Shown here in pieces: positions 1 through 7,883 of a stretch of DNA of 64,000 nucleotides. Position 1 is the first letter of the stretch; each line of letters starts with the position of its first letter. A program made the translations under genes and the position numbers. The stretch is from Gammaproteobacteria bacterium (GTDB taxonomy: Bacteria > Pseudomonadota > Gammaproteobacteria > Steroidobacterales > Rariloculaceae). Where the stretch lies: NCBI GenBank assembly GCA_022819855.1, contig JAJEGN010000008.1, positions 124,001 through 188,000 of the forward strand. Direction: 5' to 3'. A model generated the notes under the pieces. It saw only the letters and a list, made by a program, of their open reading frames with translations. It was not told the DNA's origin and ran no database searches.

Positions 1-117
1 CGCGCGCTCAGGATCATGTTCAATCGCGCCGCCGGCGGCCTGCCGCTCGCGAACGCCCCGCTGACCGCCCGCGACGGAACGCCTCGCGGGGCGGAAACCG
101 GCGAGGCGCGCGCCTGA
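1..117 (+). CDS. C-terminal end of an unrecognised protein (5' truncated by window edge)
   Basis: An open frame enters at base 1 and ends at a TGA at 115-117, giving the last 38 residues of a protein whose body lies outside the window. The tail is rich in Ala, Arg and Gly and has no motif I can assign. It lies 25 bases upstream of hpnG on the same strand, so it is probably part of the same operon. In many hopanoid clusters squalene synthesis or cyclase genes precede hpnG, but nothing in these 38 residues confirms that. Confidence 0.5.
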   Translation, partial: RALRIMFNRAAGGLPLANAPLTARDGTPRGAETGEARA

Positions 118-142
118 CAATACACCGCGAGCCTGGCAGCCC

Positions 143-865
143 GTGACAGCCGATCCGCCGGCATCCGTGATCGCAATCATCGTCGCGCTCGCATCGGAAC
201 GCGTCTGCGTGGAAGCCGGGCTCGGCGACGACCGCATGGCCATGCTGGTGGTGAAGCAGAGCGGACCCGGTCCTGGCAACGCTGCCGCCGCGGCGCGCGC
301 CGCCGCGGAATCCGGCGCCGATGCGATGGTGTCGCTCGGCCTCGCCGGCGGACTCGCGCCTCGCCTGCAACCCGGAACGGCCGTCGTGCCGGACCGGATC
401 ATCCTGGCGAACGGTGAAACGCTGGCGACGGATTCCGACTGGAAAACCCGAATCGTCACGGCACTCCGGACGGAGCTTGCGATCGACGAAGGCGCGTTGC
501 TGATCGCCGACACGGTGCTCGACACGCCTGACCGCAAGGCCGAAGCCGCCTCGACCACCGGTGCGGTTGCCGTCGACATGGAGTCCGGCGCGATCGCCGC
601 CGTTGCTGCAAGTGCGGGACTGCCGACCGTGGCGGTACGCGTTGTCGCGGACTGCGCAACCGATACCCTGCCGGCCGGGATCGAGCGATGGATCGACTCC
701 AGGGGGCGCCGCCGGCTCCGACCGATCGCGGCCGCGATACTGAACCCCGTTCAATGGCCGGTACTCGCATTGCTTGCCCGGCGCCACCATGCGGCGCAGC
801 GTGCGCTGAAGAGCGCGGCCGGGCGGCTGGCCCGGACGGGTTTCGAATTCGCGCCGCGGCCGTGA
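143..865 (+). CDS. hpnG: HpnG-like phosphorylase (adenosylhopane to ribosylhopane)
   Basis: A 240-residue protein of the purine/uridine phosphorylase - MTA/SAH nucleosidase superfamily. A short hydrophobic strand is followed by a Gly/Ala-rich segment with SLGLAGGL near residue 65 and the diagnostic AVDMESGAIA near residue 145, where the Met-Glu pair contacts the ribose in this superfamily. In hopanoid clusters this family (HpnG) removes adenine from adenosylhopane. The function is assigned here because hpnA and hpnH lie in the same operon. The start is a GTG; no better in-frame start was seen. It is cytoplasmic and likely cotranscribed with everything to 7850. A free nucleosidase is the alternative, but the neighbours make that less likely. 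Confidence 0.85.
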   Translation: MTADPPASVIAIIVALASERVCVEAGLGDDRMAMLVVKQSGPGPGNAAAAARAAAESGADAMVSLGLAGGLAPRLQPGTAVVPDRIILANGETLATDSDWKTRIVTALRTELAIDEGALLIADTVLDTPDRKAEAASTTGAVAVDMESGAIAAVAASAGLPTVAVRVVADCATDTLPAGIERWIDSRGRRRLRPIAAAILNPVQWPVLALLARRHHAAQRALKSAAGRLARTGFEFAPRP

Positions 866-885
866 CCGACCCTGCAGCTCGGAAC

Positions 886-1881
886 ATGCCGATGAAGACC
901 CTCGTGACCGGTGCGAACGGCTTTGTCGGCGCGGCCGTCGTGCGCGCGCTGCTGGCAGACAAGCGGCCCGTGCGGGCGCTCGTACGTGCCTCGAGCGACT
1001 GCAGGAACCTCGAAGCCCTGCCCCTGGAGATGGTTCGCGGCGATCTCCACGATGCGCAATCGCTGCGCGCCGCGGTCGACGGATGCCGCTTCGTGATGCA
1101 CGTCGCGGCCGACTACAGGCTCTGGGCGCCCGACGCCGAACCGATGTACGAGACGAACGTGCGAGGTTCCGTCCGCGTGCTCGAAGCGGCTGCCGAAGCG
1201 CGCGTCGAGCGGATGGTCCATACGTCGAGCGTCGCCGTTCTCGGTGCACGCGCAGGTGCGGTTCCCGCGGACGAGACGACTCCGGTGACGCTTGCCGACA
1301 TGATCGGCCCGTACAAGCGCTCGAAGTACCTGGCCGAGCAGGCCGTTCGGGAACGCGCCCTGGAACTCGGATTCCCCCTGGTCATCGTGAACCCGTCAAC
1401 CCCGATCGGGCCGGGCGACGTCAAACCCACGCCGACAGGCCGTATCATTGTCGATGCGGCGAACGGCCGGATTCCGGCGTTCGTCGACACGGGTCTCAAC
1501 ATCGTGCACGTTGACGATGTCGCCCGCGGTCATCTGCTTGCGCTTGACCACGGCAGCGTCGGCGAACGCTACATCCTCGGCGGGACGGACATGAGCTTGC
1601 AGGAGATTCTCCAGACGATCGCCACACTGACCGGACGCAGGGCGCCCCGCATCCGTCTGCCGCGCCGTGCCGCCTATCCGCTTGCGGTCTGCGCCGAGGC
1701 GGTCGCGGCCGTCACGGGCGCCGAACCGCTCGTGAGCCGCGATGCCGTGCGCATGGCAGCGAAGCACATGTATTTCTCGAGCGCGAAAGCCGGGCGGGAG
1801 CTTGGTTACACGTGGCGCGAACCGGGCGCCGCGCTCGCCGACGCGCTCGAATGGTTCAGGCACAACGGCTACGTCGGCTGA
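886..1881 (+). CDS. hpnA: HpnA-like hopanoid-associated NAD-dependent sugar epimerase/reductase
   Basis: A 331-residue extended short-chain dehydrogenase. The Rossmann nucleotide loop TGANGFVG lies at residues 7-14, and the catalytic YxxxK appears as YKRSK near residue 143. The pattern IVNPSTPIGPGDVKPTPTG is typical of the hopanoid-associated (HpnA) branch that is also annotated as dihydroflavonol-4-reductase-like. The open frame extends 66 codons further upstream over hpnG, but homology begins at this ATG; a GTG at 862 overlapping the hpnG stop is the main alternative. Only one base separates its stop from the next gene, so translation is probably coupled. The exact reaction of HpnA is not established, although the family is strongly linked to hopanoid clusters. 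Confidence 0.85.
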   Translation: MPMKTLVTGANGFVGAAVVRALLADKRPVRALVRASSDCRNLEALPLEMVRGDLHDAQSLRAAVDGCRFVMHVAADYRLWAPDAEPMYETNVRGSVRVLEAAAEARVERMVHTSSVAVLGARAGAVPADETTPVTLADMIGPYKRSKYLAEQAVRERALELGFPLVIVNPSTPIGPGDVKPTPTGRIIVDAANGRIPAFVDTGLNIVHVDDVARGHLLALDHGSVGERYILGGTDMSLQEILQTIATLTGRRAPRIRLPRRAAYPLAVCAEAVAAVTGAEPLVSRDAVRMAAKHMYFSSAKAGRELGYTWREPGAALADALEWFRHNGYVG

Positions 1882-1882
1882 G

Positions 1883-2872
1883 ATGATCAAGGCTGCTGCT
1901 GCACGCGCCAGGTCGAACATTGCCCTGGTCAAGTACTGGGGCAAGGCCAACGGCACGCTGAACGTACCCGCCGTCGGCTCGATATCGATCACGCTCGACG
2001 CGCTCCGGTCGGATACGGAAGTCGTCTTCGACCCCGCCCTCGAAACGGACGAACTGGTGCTTGACGGCGAACCCCGTCCCGACGGGCTCGTCCGGGTCTC
2101 GGCCTGTCTCGACATCCTGCGGGAGCTTGCGGGCATCGGGACGCGCGCGGCAGTCGTGAGCCGCAACAACTTTCCGACCGGCGCCGGGCTCGCGTCTTCG
2201 GCGTCGGGTTTCGCGGCGCTCGTCGGCGCCGCGGCGCGGGCGCTCGGGCTTGAGCTGTCGCCCAGGGAACTCAGCATCATCGCACGGCGGGGCTCGGGCT
2301 CCGCGGCACGCTCGATATTCGGTGGATTCGTCGAGATGCACGCAGGAAATGCCCGTGACGGGCTCGACAGTTACGCCGAACCGCTCCTGCCCGGCAAGGA
2401 GTGGCCGCTTCATGTCGTCGTCGCAGTGACATCGACCGGCGAGAAGGCGGTCGCTTCGGGCAGCGGCATGCGGCATTCCGCTCGATCCTCGCCCTACTAC
2501 GCCGCATGGCTCCAGACGCATCCCGGCGACATGGCGCTCTGCCGTCAGGCCATCCGCACGCGCGACTTCGATGCGCTCGCCGAGATTGCCGAGGCAAGCT
2601 GCCTGAAGATGCACGCCGCCGCCATGGCCGCAGTCCCCGCGTTGATCTACTGGAACGGGACTACCGTCGAGTGCATCAACCGCATCCGGCAACTGCGAAT
2701 GTCCGGACTCCCGGTCCTGTTCACCGTCGACGCGGGCCCGCAGGTCAAGGCGGTCTGCACGCCGGATGCGCGCGCCGCGGTGCGGGACGCTCTGGCCGCC
2801 ATGCCCGGCGTCGTCGAGATCATCGAAACCGGGCTCGGACCCGGCCTGGAGACGCACGAGTGCGCTTCGTAG
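1883..2872 (+). CDS. mvaD: Diphosphomevalonate decarboxylase
   Basis: A 329-residue GHMP-fold enzyme that converts diphosphomevalonate to isopentenyl diphosphate with ATP, the last step of the classical mevalonate pathway. The N-terminus carries the family signature SNIALVKYWGK; the phosphate-binding loop is GAGLASSASGFAAL near residues 99-112; and the catalytic aspartate is in FTVDAGPQ near residue 284. Length matches the family (about 320-330). It starts one base after hpnA ends and overlaps the next gene by 13 bases, which places it firmly in the operon. Seeing the classical pathway in a hopanoid-producing proteobacterium is itself uncommon, because most use the MEP route. Confidence 0.93.
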   Translation: MIKAAAARARSNIALVKYWGKANGTLNVPAVGSISITLDALRSDTEVVFDPALETDELVLDGEPRPDGLVRVSACLDILRELAGIGTRAAVVSRNNFPTGAGLASSASGFAALVGAAARALGLELSPRELSIIARRGSGSAARSIFGGFVEMHAGNARDGLDSYAEPLLPGKEWPLHVVVAVTSTGEKAVASGSGMRHSARSSPYYAAWLQTHPGDMALCRQAIRTRDFDALAEIAEASCLKMHAAAMAAVPALIYWNGTTVECINRIRQLRMSGLPVLFTVDAGPQVKAVCTPDARAAVRDALAAMPGVVEIIETGLGPGLETHECAS

Positions 2873-3867
2873 CGCGTGCGCCCGGCAAGCTCGTCGTCCT
2901 CGGCGAATACGCGGTTCTCGACGGCGCGCCGGCACTCGTGATCGCCGTCGACCGCTACTGCCGCGCAAGCATCGGCCCGAGTGAAGACTCCGCCTGTCAT
3001 CTCGAAACCCGGGCGCCTCTGTCCCGGCGGGTCCGACGGACGCCCGGAGAGCCGAGCGGCGTTGCGCTCGTCGATCTCGTTTGCAGCGAGACGCACGGCC
3101 TGCAACGGCTCAAGCCATGGCGTGCCGTGCTCGACTCGACAGAACTCTTCGGTGCTCGCGGCAAGCTCGGGCTCGGCTCGAGTGCAGCGGCGCTCAGCGC
3201 CTGGGCCGGAGTCTGGGCGGCCTGGGCCGGCGCCGGCGGACTGCGGACGCCGAAGCCCGCCGTCGAGCGATTGATCCGGCTGCACCGGGCGTTGCAGGAT
3301 GGCGCCGGCAGCGGACTGGATGTCGCCGCGTCGCTGACGGGCGGCGCCATCGAATATCGCCTCGAAGACACCGCGGTTCCTCGTGTCGCTACAGTCCGAC
3401 TGCCGAAACGTGTACCATTGAAAGGGGTTTTTACTGGCAGCGCCGCGTCGACGCCCGGCCTCGTGGCCCATTACAGGCAGTGGGCCGCGGCTCGGCCGGA
3501 AGCCGCGCAACGGCAACGGCAGATCATGGCGTCCGTCGCCGAGGCCGGTTGCGCTGCTGCACGGAACGACGATGCAGACGCTTTTCTCGCGGCAGTCACC
3601 GACTATGGGAGGCATCTCGACAGTTTGGGCAAGGCCATGGGTGCGGATATCGTGACCGCGGAACACCGCGCGATCGGCGCCGCCGCCGACGATCACGGTA
3701 TCAGCTACAAGGTCAGCGGCGCCGGCGGCGGCGATCTCGGAGTCGCATTCGCGCGCGACCCCGACGCGCTCGAAACGTTCGCGTCAGCCGTCCGCACGAA
3801 GGGGTACCGGATCATCGATCTCGATCTCGACCGGCATGGCCTGACCGTCGAGGACACCACGGAATGA
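2860..3867 (+). CDS. mvaK2: Phosphomevalonate kinase (GHMP family)
   Basis: A 335-residue GHMP kinase predicted to phosphorylate mevalonate-5-phosphate. It opens with ARAPGKLVVLGEYAVLDG, the substrate-end motif of the Erg8/MvaK2 type, and has the phosphate loop GLGSSAAALSAW near residues 108-119 and a C-terminal GAGGGDLG glycine motif. A GTG at 2860, inside the end of mvaD, gives the family-length protein; the open frame upstream of this is a shadow of mvaD. Its TGA overlaps the ATG of the next gene (ATGA). The order decarboxylase, phosphomevalonate kinase, then reductase/kinase fusion makes a classical rather than archaeal-type pathway the simplest reading. Confidence 0.88.
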   Translation: MRFVARAPGKLVVLGEYAVLDGAPALVIAVDRYCRASIGPSEDSACHLETRAPLSRRVRRTPGEPSGVALVDLVCSETHGLQRLKPWRAVLDSTELFGARGKLGLGSSAAALSAWAGVWAAWAGAGGLRTPKPAVERLIRLHRALQDGAGSGLDVAASLTGGAIEYRLEDTAVPRVATVRLPKRVPLKGVFTGSAASTPGLVAHYRQWAAARPEAAQRQRQIMASVAEAGCAAARNDDADAFLAAVTDYGRHLDSLGKAMGADIVTAEHRAIGAAADDHGISYKVSGAGGGDLGVAFARDPDALETFASAVRTKGYRIIDLDLDRHGLTVEDTTE

Positions 3868-6137
3868 GTTCGCAAGGCCTGAGAATTCCGGAGTTCTACA
3901 AGCTCAGCGTCAGGGAGCGGGTCCGGGCCGTCCACGAACGCGGCATGCTCACGGCGGACGACTTTCGCTCGCTTTCGACGGGCCAGCACACCCTGGACCT
4001 GTCGTCTGCAGACAGGATGGTGGAGAACGTCGTCGGCATCATGGGATTGCCGCTCGCTCTCGGCATGAACCTGCTCGTCAATGACAGGCAGTACGTCGTA
4101 CCCATGGTTGTCGAGGAACCTTCGGTCGTGGCCGGACTCGGCTCCGCATGCAAGCTCATCAGGAACGCGGGCGGATTCACGGCCACGTCGAGCGATCCGA
4201 TCCTGATCGGCCAGATCCAGCTCATCGATCTGCCCGACGTCGATGCCGCGAGGCAGGCGCTCGACGACCGCAGGAGCGAAATCCTCAATCTCGCCAACAG
4301 CTTTCATCCCAACATGGTCGCGCGGGGCGGCGGCGCGCGCGACCTCGAACTCTTCGTGCATCGGCTGCCTTCCAGCGGCGAACCCATGCTCGTGATCCAC
4401 CTGCTCGTGGACACGCGCGATGCCATGGGCGCCAACCTCGTCAACGGCATGTGCGAGGGCGTCTCCCCGCTGATCGAATCGATCACCGGCGGACAGGCCT
4501 TTCTGCGGATCCTGTCCAACCTCACCGATCGCGCCCTCGTGCGCGCAAGCTGCACGATACCCGTGAGCGCACTCGCCGGCCGCGGTTACACGGGCAAGGA
4601 AGCGCGCGACGGCATCGTGGTCGCCGCCGACTTCGCGGCCGTCGATCCCTACCGGGCCGCGACTCACAACAAGGGCATCATGAACGGCATCGATCCGCTT
4701 GCGATCGCGACCGGCAACGACTGGCGCGCGATCGAGGCGGGTGCGCATGCCTATGCCTGCCGGGCCGGACAATACACGTCGCTCTCGGACTGGCGGACGG
4801 ATGCAGAAGGCAACCTGCACGGCCGCATCGAGATTCCCATCAAGGTCGGTATCGTCGGAGCGCCGCTCGAATCGAATCCCACTGTCGCGCTCAACCTCCG
4901 GCTGCTCGGGGTCGAATCGGCCACGGAACTCGCCGAGGTCATGGCGGCCGTGGGACTCGCCCAGAACTTCGCCGCGATCCGCGCGCTGGCGACCGAGGGC
5001 ATACAGAAGGGTCACATGACGCTGCATGCGCGCAGCGTCGTCACGGCAGCGGGTGCGGCCGTGAGGGAGTTCGACGAAGTACTCGACCGGCTCGTGCAAA
5101 GCGGTGTGATCAAGATCTGGAAGGCGCGCGAGATCATCGACAAACTGCGCGGCGAACGGAAGCGAACCAACGGTTCGCGCCGCAAGCGACGCGCGGACGC
5201 GAAACTCGGCACGGGATTCGGCAAGGTCGTGCTGCTCGGCGAACATGCGGTCGTTTACGGGCGCCACGCGATCGGCGCGCCCGTGCCCATGACGATCAAG
5301 GCCCTGATCGAGGATTGCGACGCGGGCATCCACCTCATGATTCCGCGTTGGGGCGTCGAATACGAACTCGCGGCGGACCCCAGGGAGCGGCGCTCGTTCG
5401 AACGGCCTGCCGGCGTCGTGCTCGACAAACTCGGTCTCGGCGGGCGCAGCATGCGTATCGAAGTCTTCCCCGACGTGCCGCGCGGCATGGGGCTCGGCGG
5501 ATCGGCGGCGATGGCCGTCGCCATCGTGCGCGCCCTCGACAGGCACTTCGAACTGGGCCTCTCCGATGCCGAGATCAATTCACTCGCATTCGAATCGGAG
5601 AAGATCGCCCACGGCAGCCCGAGCGGACTCGACAACACGATCGCGAGCTACGGCAAGCCGGTCGTTTACCGCCCCGGGGACCCGCCGCTCGTCGAACCGT
5701 TGAACGTCACCGAACCCATTGCGGCCGTCATCGGCATGAGCGGCGCCGAGGGACTGACCGCGACGACCGTGCGGCGCGTGCGCGAAGCCTGGCGCAAGAA
5801 CCCTAAACTCTACGAACGCATCTTCGACGAGATCGACGCGCTGACCTTGCGCGCCGTCCAGGCCATTCAGGACCGCGATCTCGAGTTGCTCGGGGAGCTG
5901 ATGAACATCAATCACGGCCTGCTCAACGCGCTGCAGGTGTCAACGCCCGAACTCGAGCAACTCGTCGAAACGGCGCGCAGGCACGGCGCGCTCGGCGCGA
6001 AGCTCACCGGCGGCGGCGGCGGCGGCTCGGTGATCGCGATCTGCGACGGCGATACCGAGCCGGTTGCGAAGGCGATCAGGGCGGCGGGATTTCAGGCGGT
6101 GGCGGTCAACCTGGGGGCGGATCTCGATGGCCCGTGA
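3864..6137 (+). CDS. Bifunctional class II HMG-CoA reductase - mevalonate kinase fusion
   Basis: A single 757-residue frame carries two consecutive mevalonate-pathway enzymes. Residues 1 to about 425 are a class II HMG-CoA reductase: catalytic Glu in VVEEP (84/85), nucleotide motif DAMGAN (186-191), Lys in THNKG (270), Asp in TGNDW (286) and His in LHARS (388). After a basic linker (about 430-447) residues 450-757 are a mevalonate kinase with LLGEHAVVYG (457-466), GMGLGGSAAMAVAI, SPSGLDNTIASYG and a C-terminal Gly-rich loop. There is no stop and no plausible internal start at the junction, so a covalent fusion is encoded. It would turn HMG-CoA into mevalonate-5-phosphate without releasing mevalonate. 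The ATG overlaps the upstream stop as ATGA; the end overlaps idi by 11 bases. Each domain is assigned with high confidence; activity of the fusion is inferred. Confidence 0.92.
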   Translation: MSSQGLRIPEFYKLSVRERVRAVHERGMLTADDFRSLSTGQHTLDLSSADRMVENVVGIMGLPLALGMNLLVNDRQYVVPMVVEEPSVVAGLGSACKLIRNAGGFTATSSDPILIGQIQLIDLPDVDAARQALDDRRSEILNLANSFHPNMVARGGGARDLELFVHRLPSSGEPMLVIHLLVDTRDAMGANLVNGMCEGVSPLIESITGGQAFLRILSNLTDRALVRASCTIPVSALAGRGYTGKEARDGIVVAADFAAVDPYRAATHNKGIMNGIDPLAIATGNDWRAIEAGAHAYACRAGQYTSLSDWRTDAEGNLHGRIEIPIKVGIVGAPLESNPTVALNLRLLGVESATELAEVMAAVGLAQNFAAIRALATEGIQKGHMTLHARSVVTAAGAAVREFDEVLDRLVQSGVIKIWKAREIIDKLRGERKRTNGSRRKRRADAKLGTGFGKVVLLGEHAVVYGRHAIGAPVPMTIKALIEDCDAGIHLMIPRWGVEYELAADPRERRSFERPAGVVLDKLGLGGRSMRIEVFPDVPRGMGLGGSAAMAVAIVRALDRHFELGLSDAEINSLAFESEKIAHGSPSGLDNTIASYGKPVVYRPGDPPLVEPLNVTEPIAAVIGMSGAEGLTATTVRRVREAWRKNPKLYERIFDEIDALTLRAVQAIQDRDLELLGELMNINHGLLNALQVSTPELEQLVETARRHGALGAKLTGGGGGGSVIAICDGDTEPVAKAIRAAGFQAVAVNLGADLDGP

Positions 6138-6699
6138 GCAAATCGTCTCGAGCGACAGCGAGGAGCTGATTCTCGTCGACGAACTCGACCGGGAGATCGG
6201 GGTCAAGGCCAAGAGCGAGTGTCACGCCGGCAACGGCATACTCCACCGGGCCTTCTCGATCTTCGTCTTCAACGGCGCCGACGAGCTGCTGCTGCAACAG
6301 CGCAGCGGTCAGAAACCATTGTGGCCGAACTACTGGTCGAACACCTGCTGCTCGCATCCGCGCAGCGGCGAATCCATGGACGAAGCCCTTACCCGGCGGC
6401 TTTCGGAGGAACTCGGGTTCGAGTGTCCGCTGCACTACCTCTACAAGTTCAAGTATCACGCCCAATACGGCGCGCTTGGTGCCGAGCACGAGTATTGCTG
6501 GGTATACTACGGGCGCCACGACGGCGGCATCGATGTCAACGTCAACGAGGTGGCCGACTGGCGGTTCGTGGACGTGGCGTCGCTGAACGCGGAACTCGAA
6601 CTGCACACGGACCGGTTCACACCCTGGTTCAGGATGGAATGGGCGCACATCAGCAACAATTTTCTGGACGATATCCTTGCGGGCATGGGCCCCAGGTAA
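6127..6699 (+). CDS. idi: Isopentenyl-diphosphate delta-isomerase, type I
   Basis: A 190-residue Nudix-fold isomerase interconverting IPP and DMAPP, required when IPP comes from mevalonate. Visible landmarks are the metal/catalytic cysteine in SNTCCSHP near residue 78, the Nudix-like helix around LSEELGFECPLHYLYKFKYHA, and the second catalytic glutamate in EYCWVYYG near residue 124. The ATG at 6127 lies within the end of the reductase/kinase fusion gene, giving an 11-base overlap; the open frame extends further upstream but without homology. Placement between the kinase fusion and hpnH ties isoprenoid supply directly to hopanoid side-chain assembly. Confidence 0.93.
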   Translation: MAREQIVSSDSEELILVDELDREIGVKAKSECHAGNGILHRAFSIFVFNGADELLLQQRSGQKPLWPNYWSNTCCSHPRSGESMDEALTRRLSEELGFECPLHYLYKFKYHAQYGALGAEHEYCWVYYGRHDGGIDVNVNEVADWRFVDVASLNAELELHTDRFTPWFRMEWAHISNNFLDDILAGMGPR

Positions 6700-6728
6700 C
6701 GAGCTAGACGCAGGACCAGGAACAGGAC

Positions 6729-7850
6729 ATGGGAATCCCCTTGGTACAAAAGTACCGGATCGGCCGCTACATCCTCGAGCAGAAGCTCAAGCGCAACACG
6801 CGCTATCCGCTCGTGCTCATGCTGGAGCCGCTGTTCCAGTGCAATCTGGCCTGTGCGGGCTGCGGCAAGATCGACTACCCCGACGACATCCTGCGCAAGC
6901 GCGTGAGCGTCGAGGACGCGCTCGCGGCGGTCGACGAGTGCGGCGCGCCGGTCGTCTCGATCCCCGGAGGCGAACCGCTGATCCACAAGGAGATGCCGCA
7001 GATCGTGAAGGGCATCATCGAGCGGAAGAAGTTTGTGTATCTGTGCACGAACGCGTTGCTGCTCGAACAGAAGATCGTTGACTACGAGCCCTCCCCCTAC
7101 CTGACGTTCTCGATCCACCTCGACGGCAACCGCGAGCGCCACGACGAATCGGTCTGCCGCGAGGGCGTGTTCGACAAGGCGATTGCCGCGATCAGGACGG
7201 CCCGCGAACGCGGCTTCCGGGTCACGGCCAACTGCACGCTCTACGCCGGCGAAGATCCCGACGACGTCGCCGACTTCTTCGACTATGCGATGACGCTCGG
7301 CATCGAGGGCATCATGGTCTCGCCGGGCTACAGCTACGAACACGCGCCTCGCCAGGACGTCTTCATGGGGCGGCGCAGGTCCAAGGAACTCTTCAGGTCG
7401 ATCTTCCGGCGCGGGCGCGCGCGCGGCAGCAGGTGGCGCTTCAACCAGTCGAGCCTGTTCATGGATTTCCTGGCCGGCAACCAGACCTTCCAGTGCACGC
7501 CCTGGTCGAATCCGACCTACAACGTCTTCGGCTGGCAGAAACCGTGCTACCTGCTCGTCGACGAAGGCTACGCCGACAGTTTCCAGGAACTCATGAGCAC
7601 GACCGACTGGGACCGCTACGGCACGGGCATCAACCCGAAGTGCGACAACTGCATGGCGCACTGCGGCTATGAAGGCACGGCGGTCGAACGCATGATCGCA
7701 AGACCGTTACAGGCACTCAGGGTGTTCCTGTTCGGACCCGAACTCGACGGTCAAATGGCGCCGGAACTGCCCGTCCTGCATGGCGGCCAGCCGGGCGGCG
7801 TAGCGATCCCCGTCGATCACGTCGGCAGGCTGGACCGCGACGGGCATTAG
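6729..7850 (+). CDS. hpnH: HpnH-like radical SAM adenosylhopene transferase
   Basis: A 373-residue radical SAM protein. The cluster-binding CxxxCxxC is Cys38, Cys42 and Cys45 (FQCNLACAGCGK), followed by the SAM-contact motif SIPGGEP near residue 78. A C-terminal set of cysteines (PKCDNCMAHCGYEG near residue 305) is characteristic of the HpnH group. HpnH joins a 5'-deoxyadenosyl radical to diploptene, giving adenosylhopane, the substrate of HpnG at the other end of this operon. The 29-base gap before it contains an AGGAACAGG ribosome-binding region. Family identity is strong; the reaction comes from studies of other bacteria. Confidence 0.9.
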   Translation: MGIPLVQKYRIGRYILEQKLKRNTRYPLVLMLEPLFQCNLACAGCGKIDYPDDILRKRVSVEDALAAVDECGAPVVSIPGGEPLIHKEMPQIVKGIIERKKFVYLCTNALLLEQKIVDYEPSPYLTFSIHLDGNRERHDESVCREGVFDKAIAAIRTARERGFRVTANCTLYAGEDPDDVADFFDYAMTLGIEGIMVSPGYSYEHAPRQDVFMGRRRSKELFRSIFRRGRARGSRWRFNQSSLFMDFLAGNQTFQCTPWSNPTYNVFGWQKPCYLLVDEGYADSFQELMSTTDWDRYGTGINPKCDNCMAHCGYEGTAVERMIARPLQALRVFLFGPELDGQMAPELPVLHGGQPGGVAIPVDHVGRLDRDGH

Positions 7851-7855
7851 CCAGC

Positions 7856-7873
7856 CGCGGGCCGTCTCCCGCG
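7856..7873. terminator. Possible bidirectional terminator hairpin
   Basis: A perfect 6-bp GC stem (CGCGGG / CCCGCG) with a 6-base loop lies in the 33-base gap between the convergent hpnH and HMG-CoA synthase genes. It has no T-run on either side, so it is only a weak candidate for an intrinsic terminator. Confidence 0.3.
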
Positions 7874-7883
7874 TACCGCCAGG

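Noticed and set aside
20-1249. Long minus-strand open frame (409 codons) opposite hpnG and hpnA
   Set aside because: Arg/Ser-rich shadow of two well-supported plus-strand genes in high-GC DNA; no family motif.
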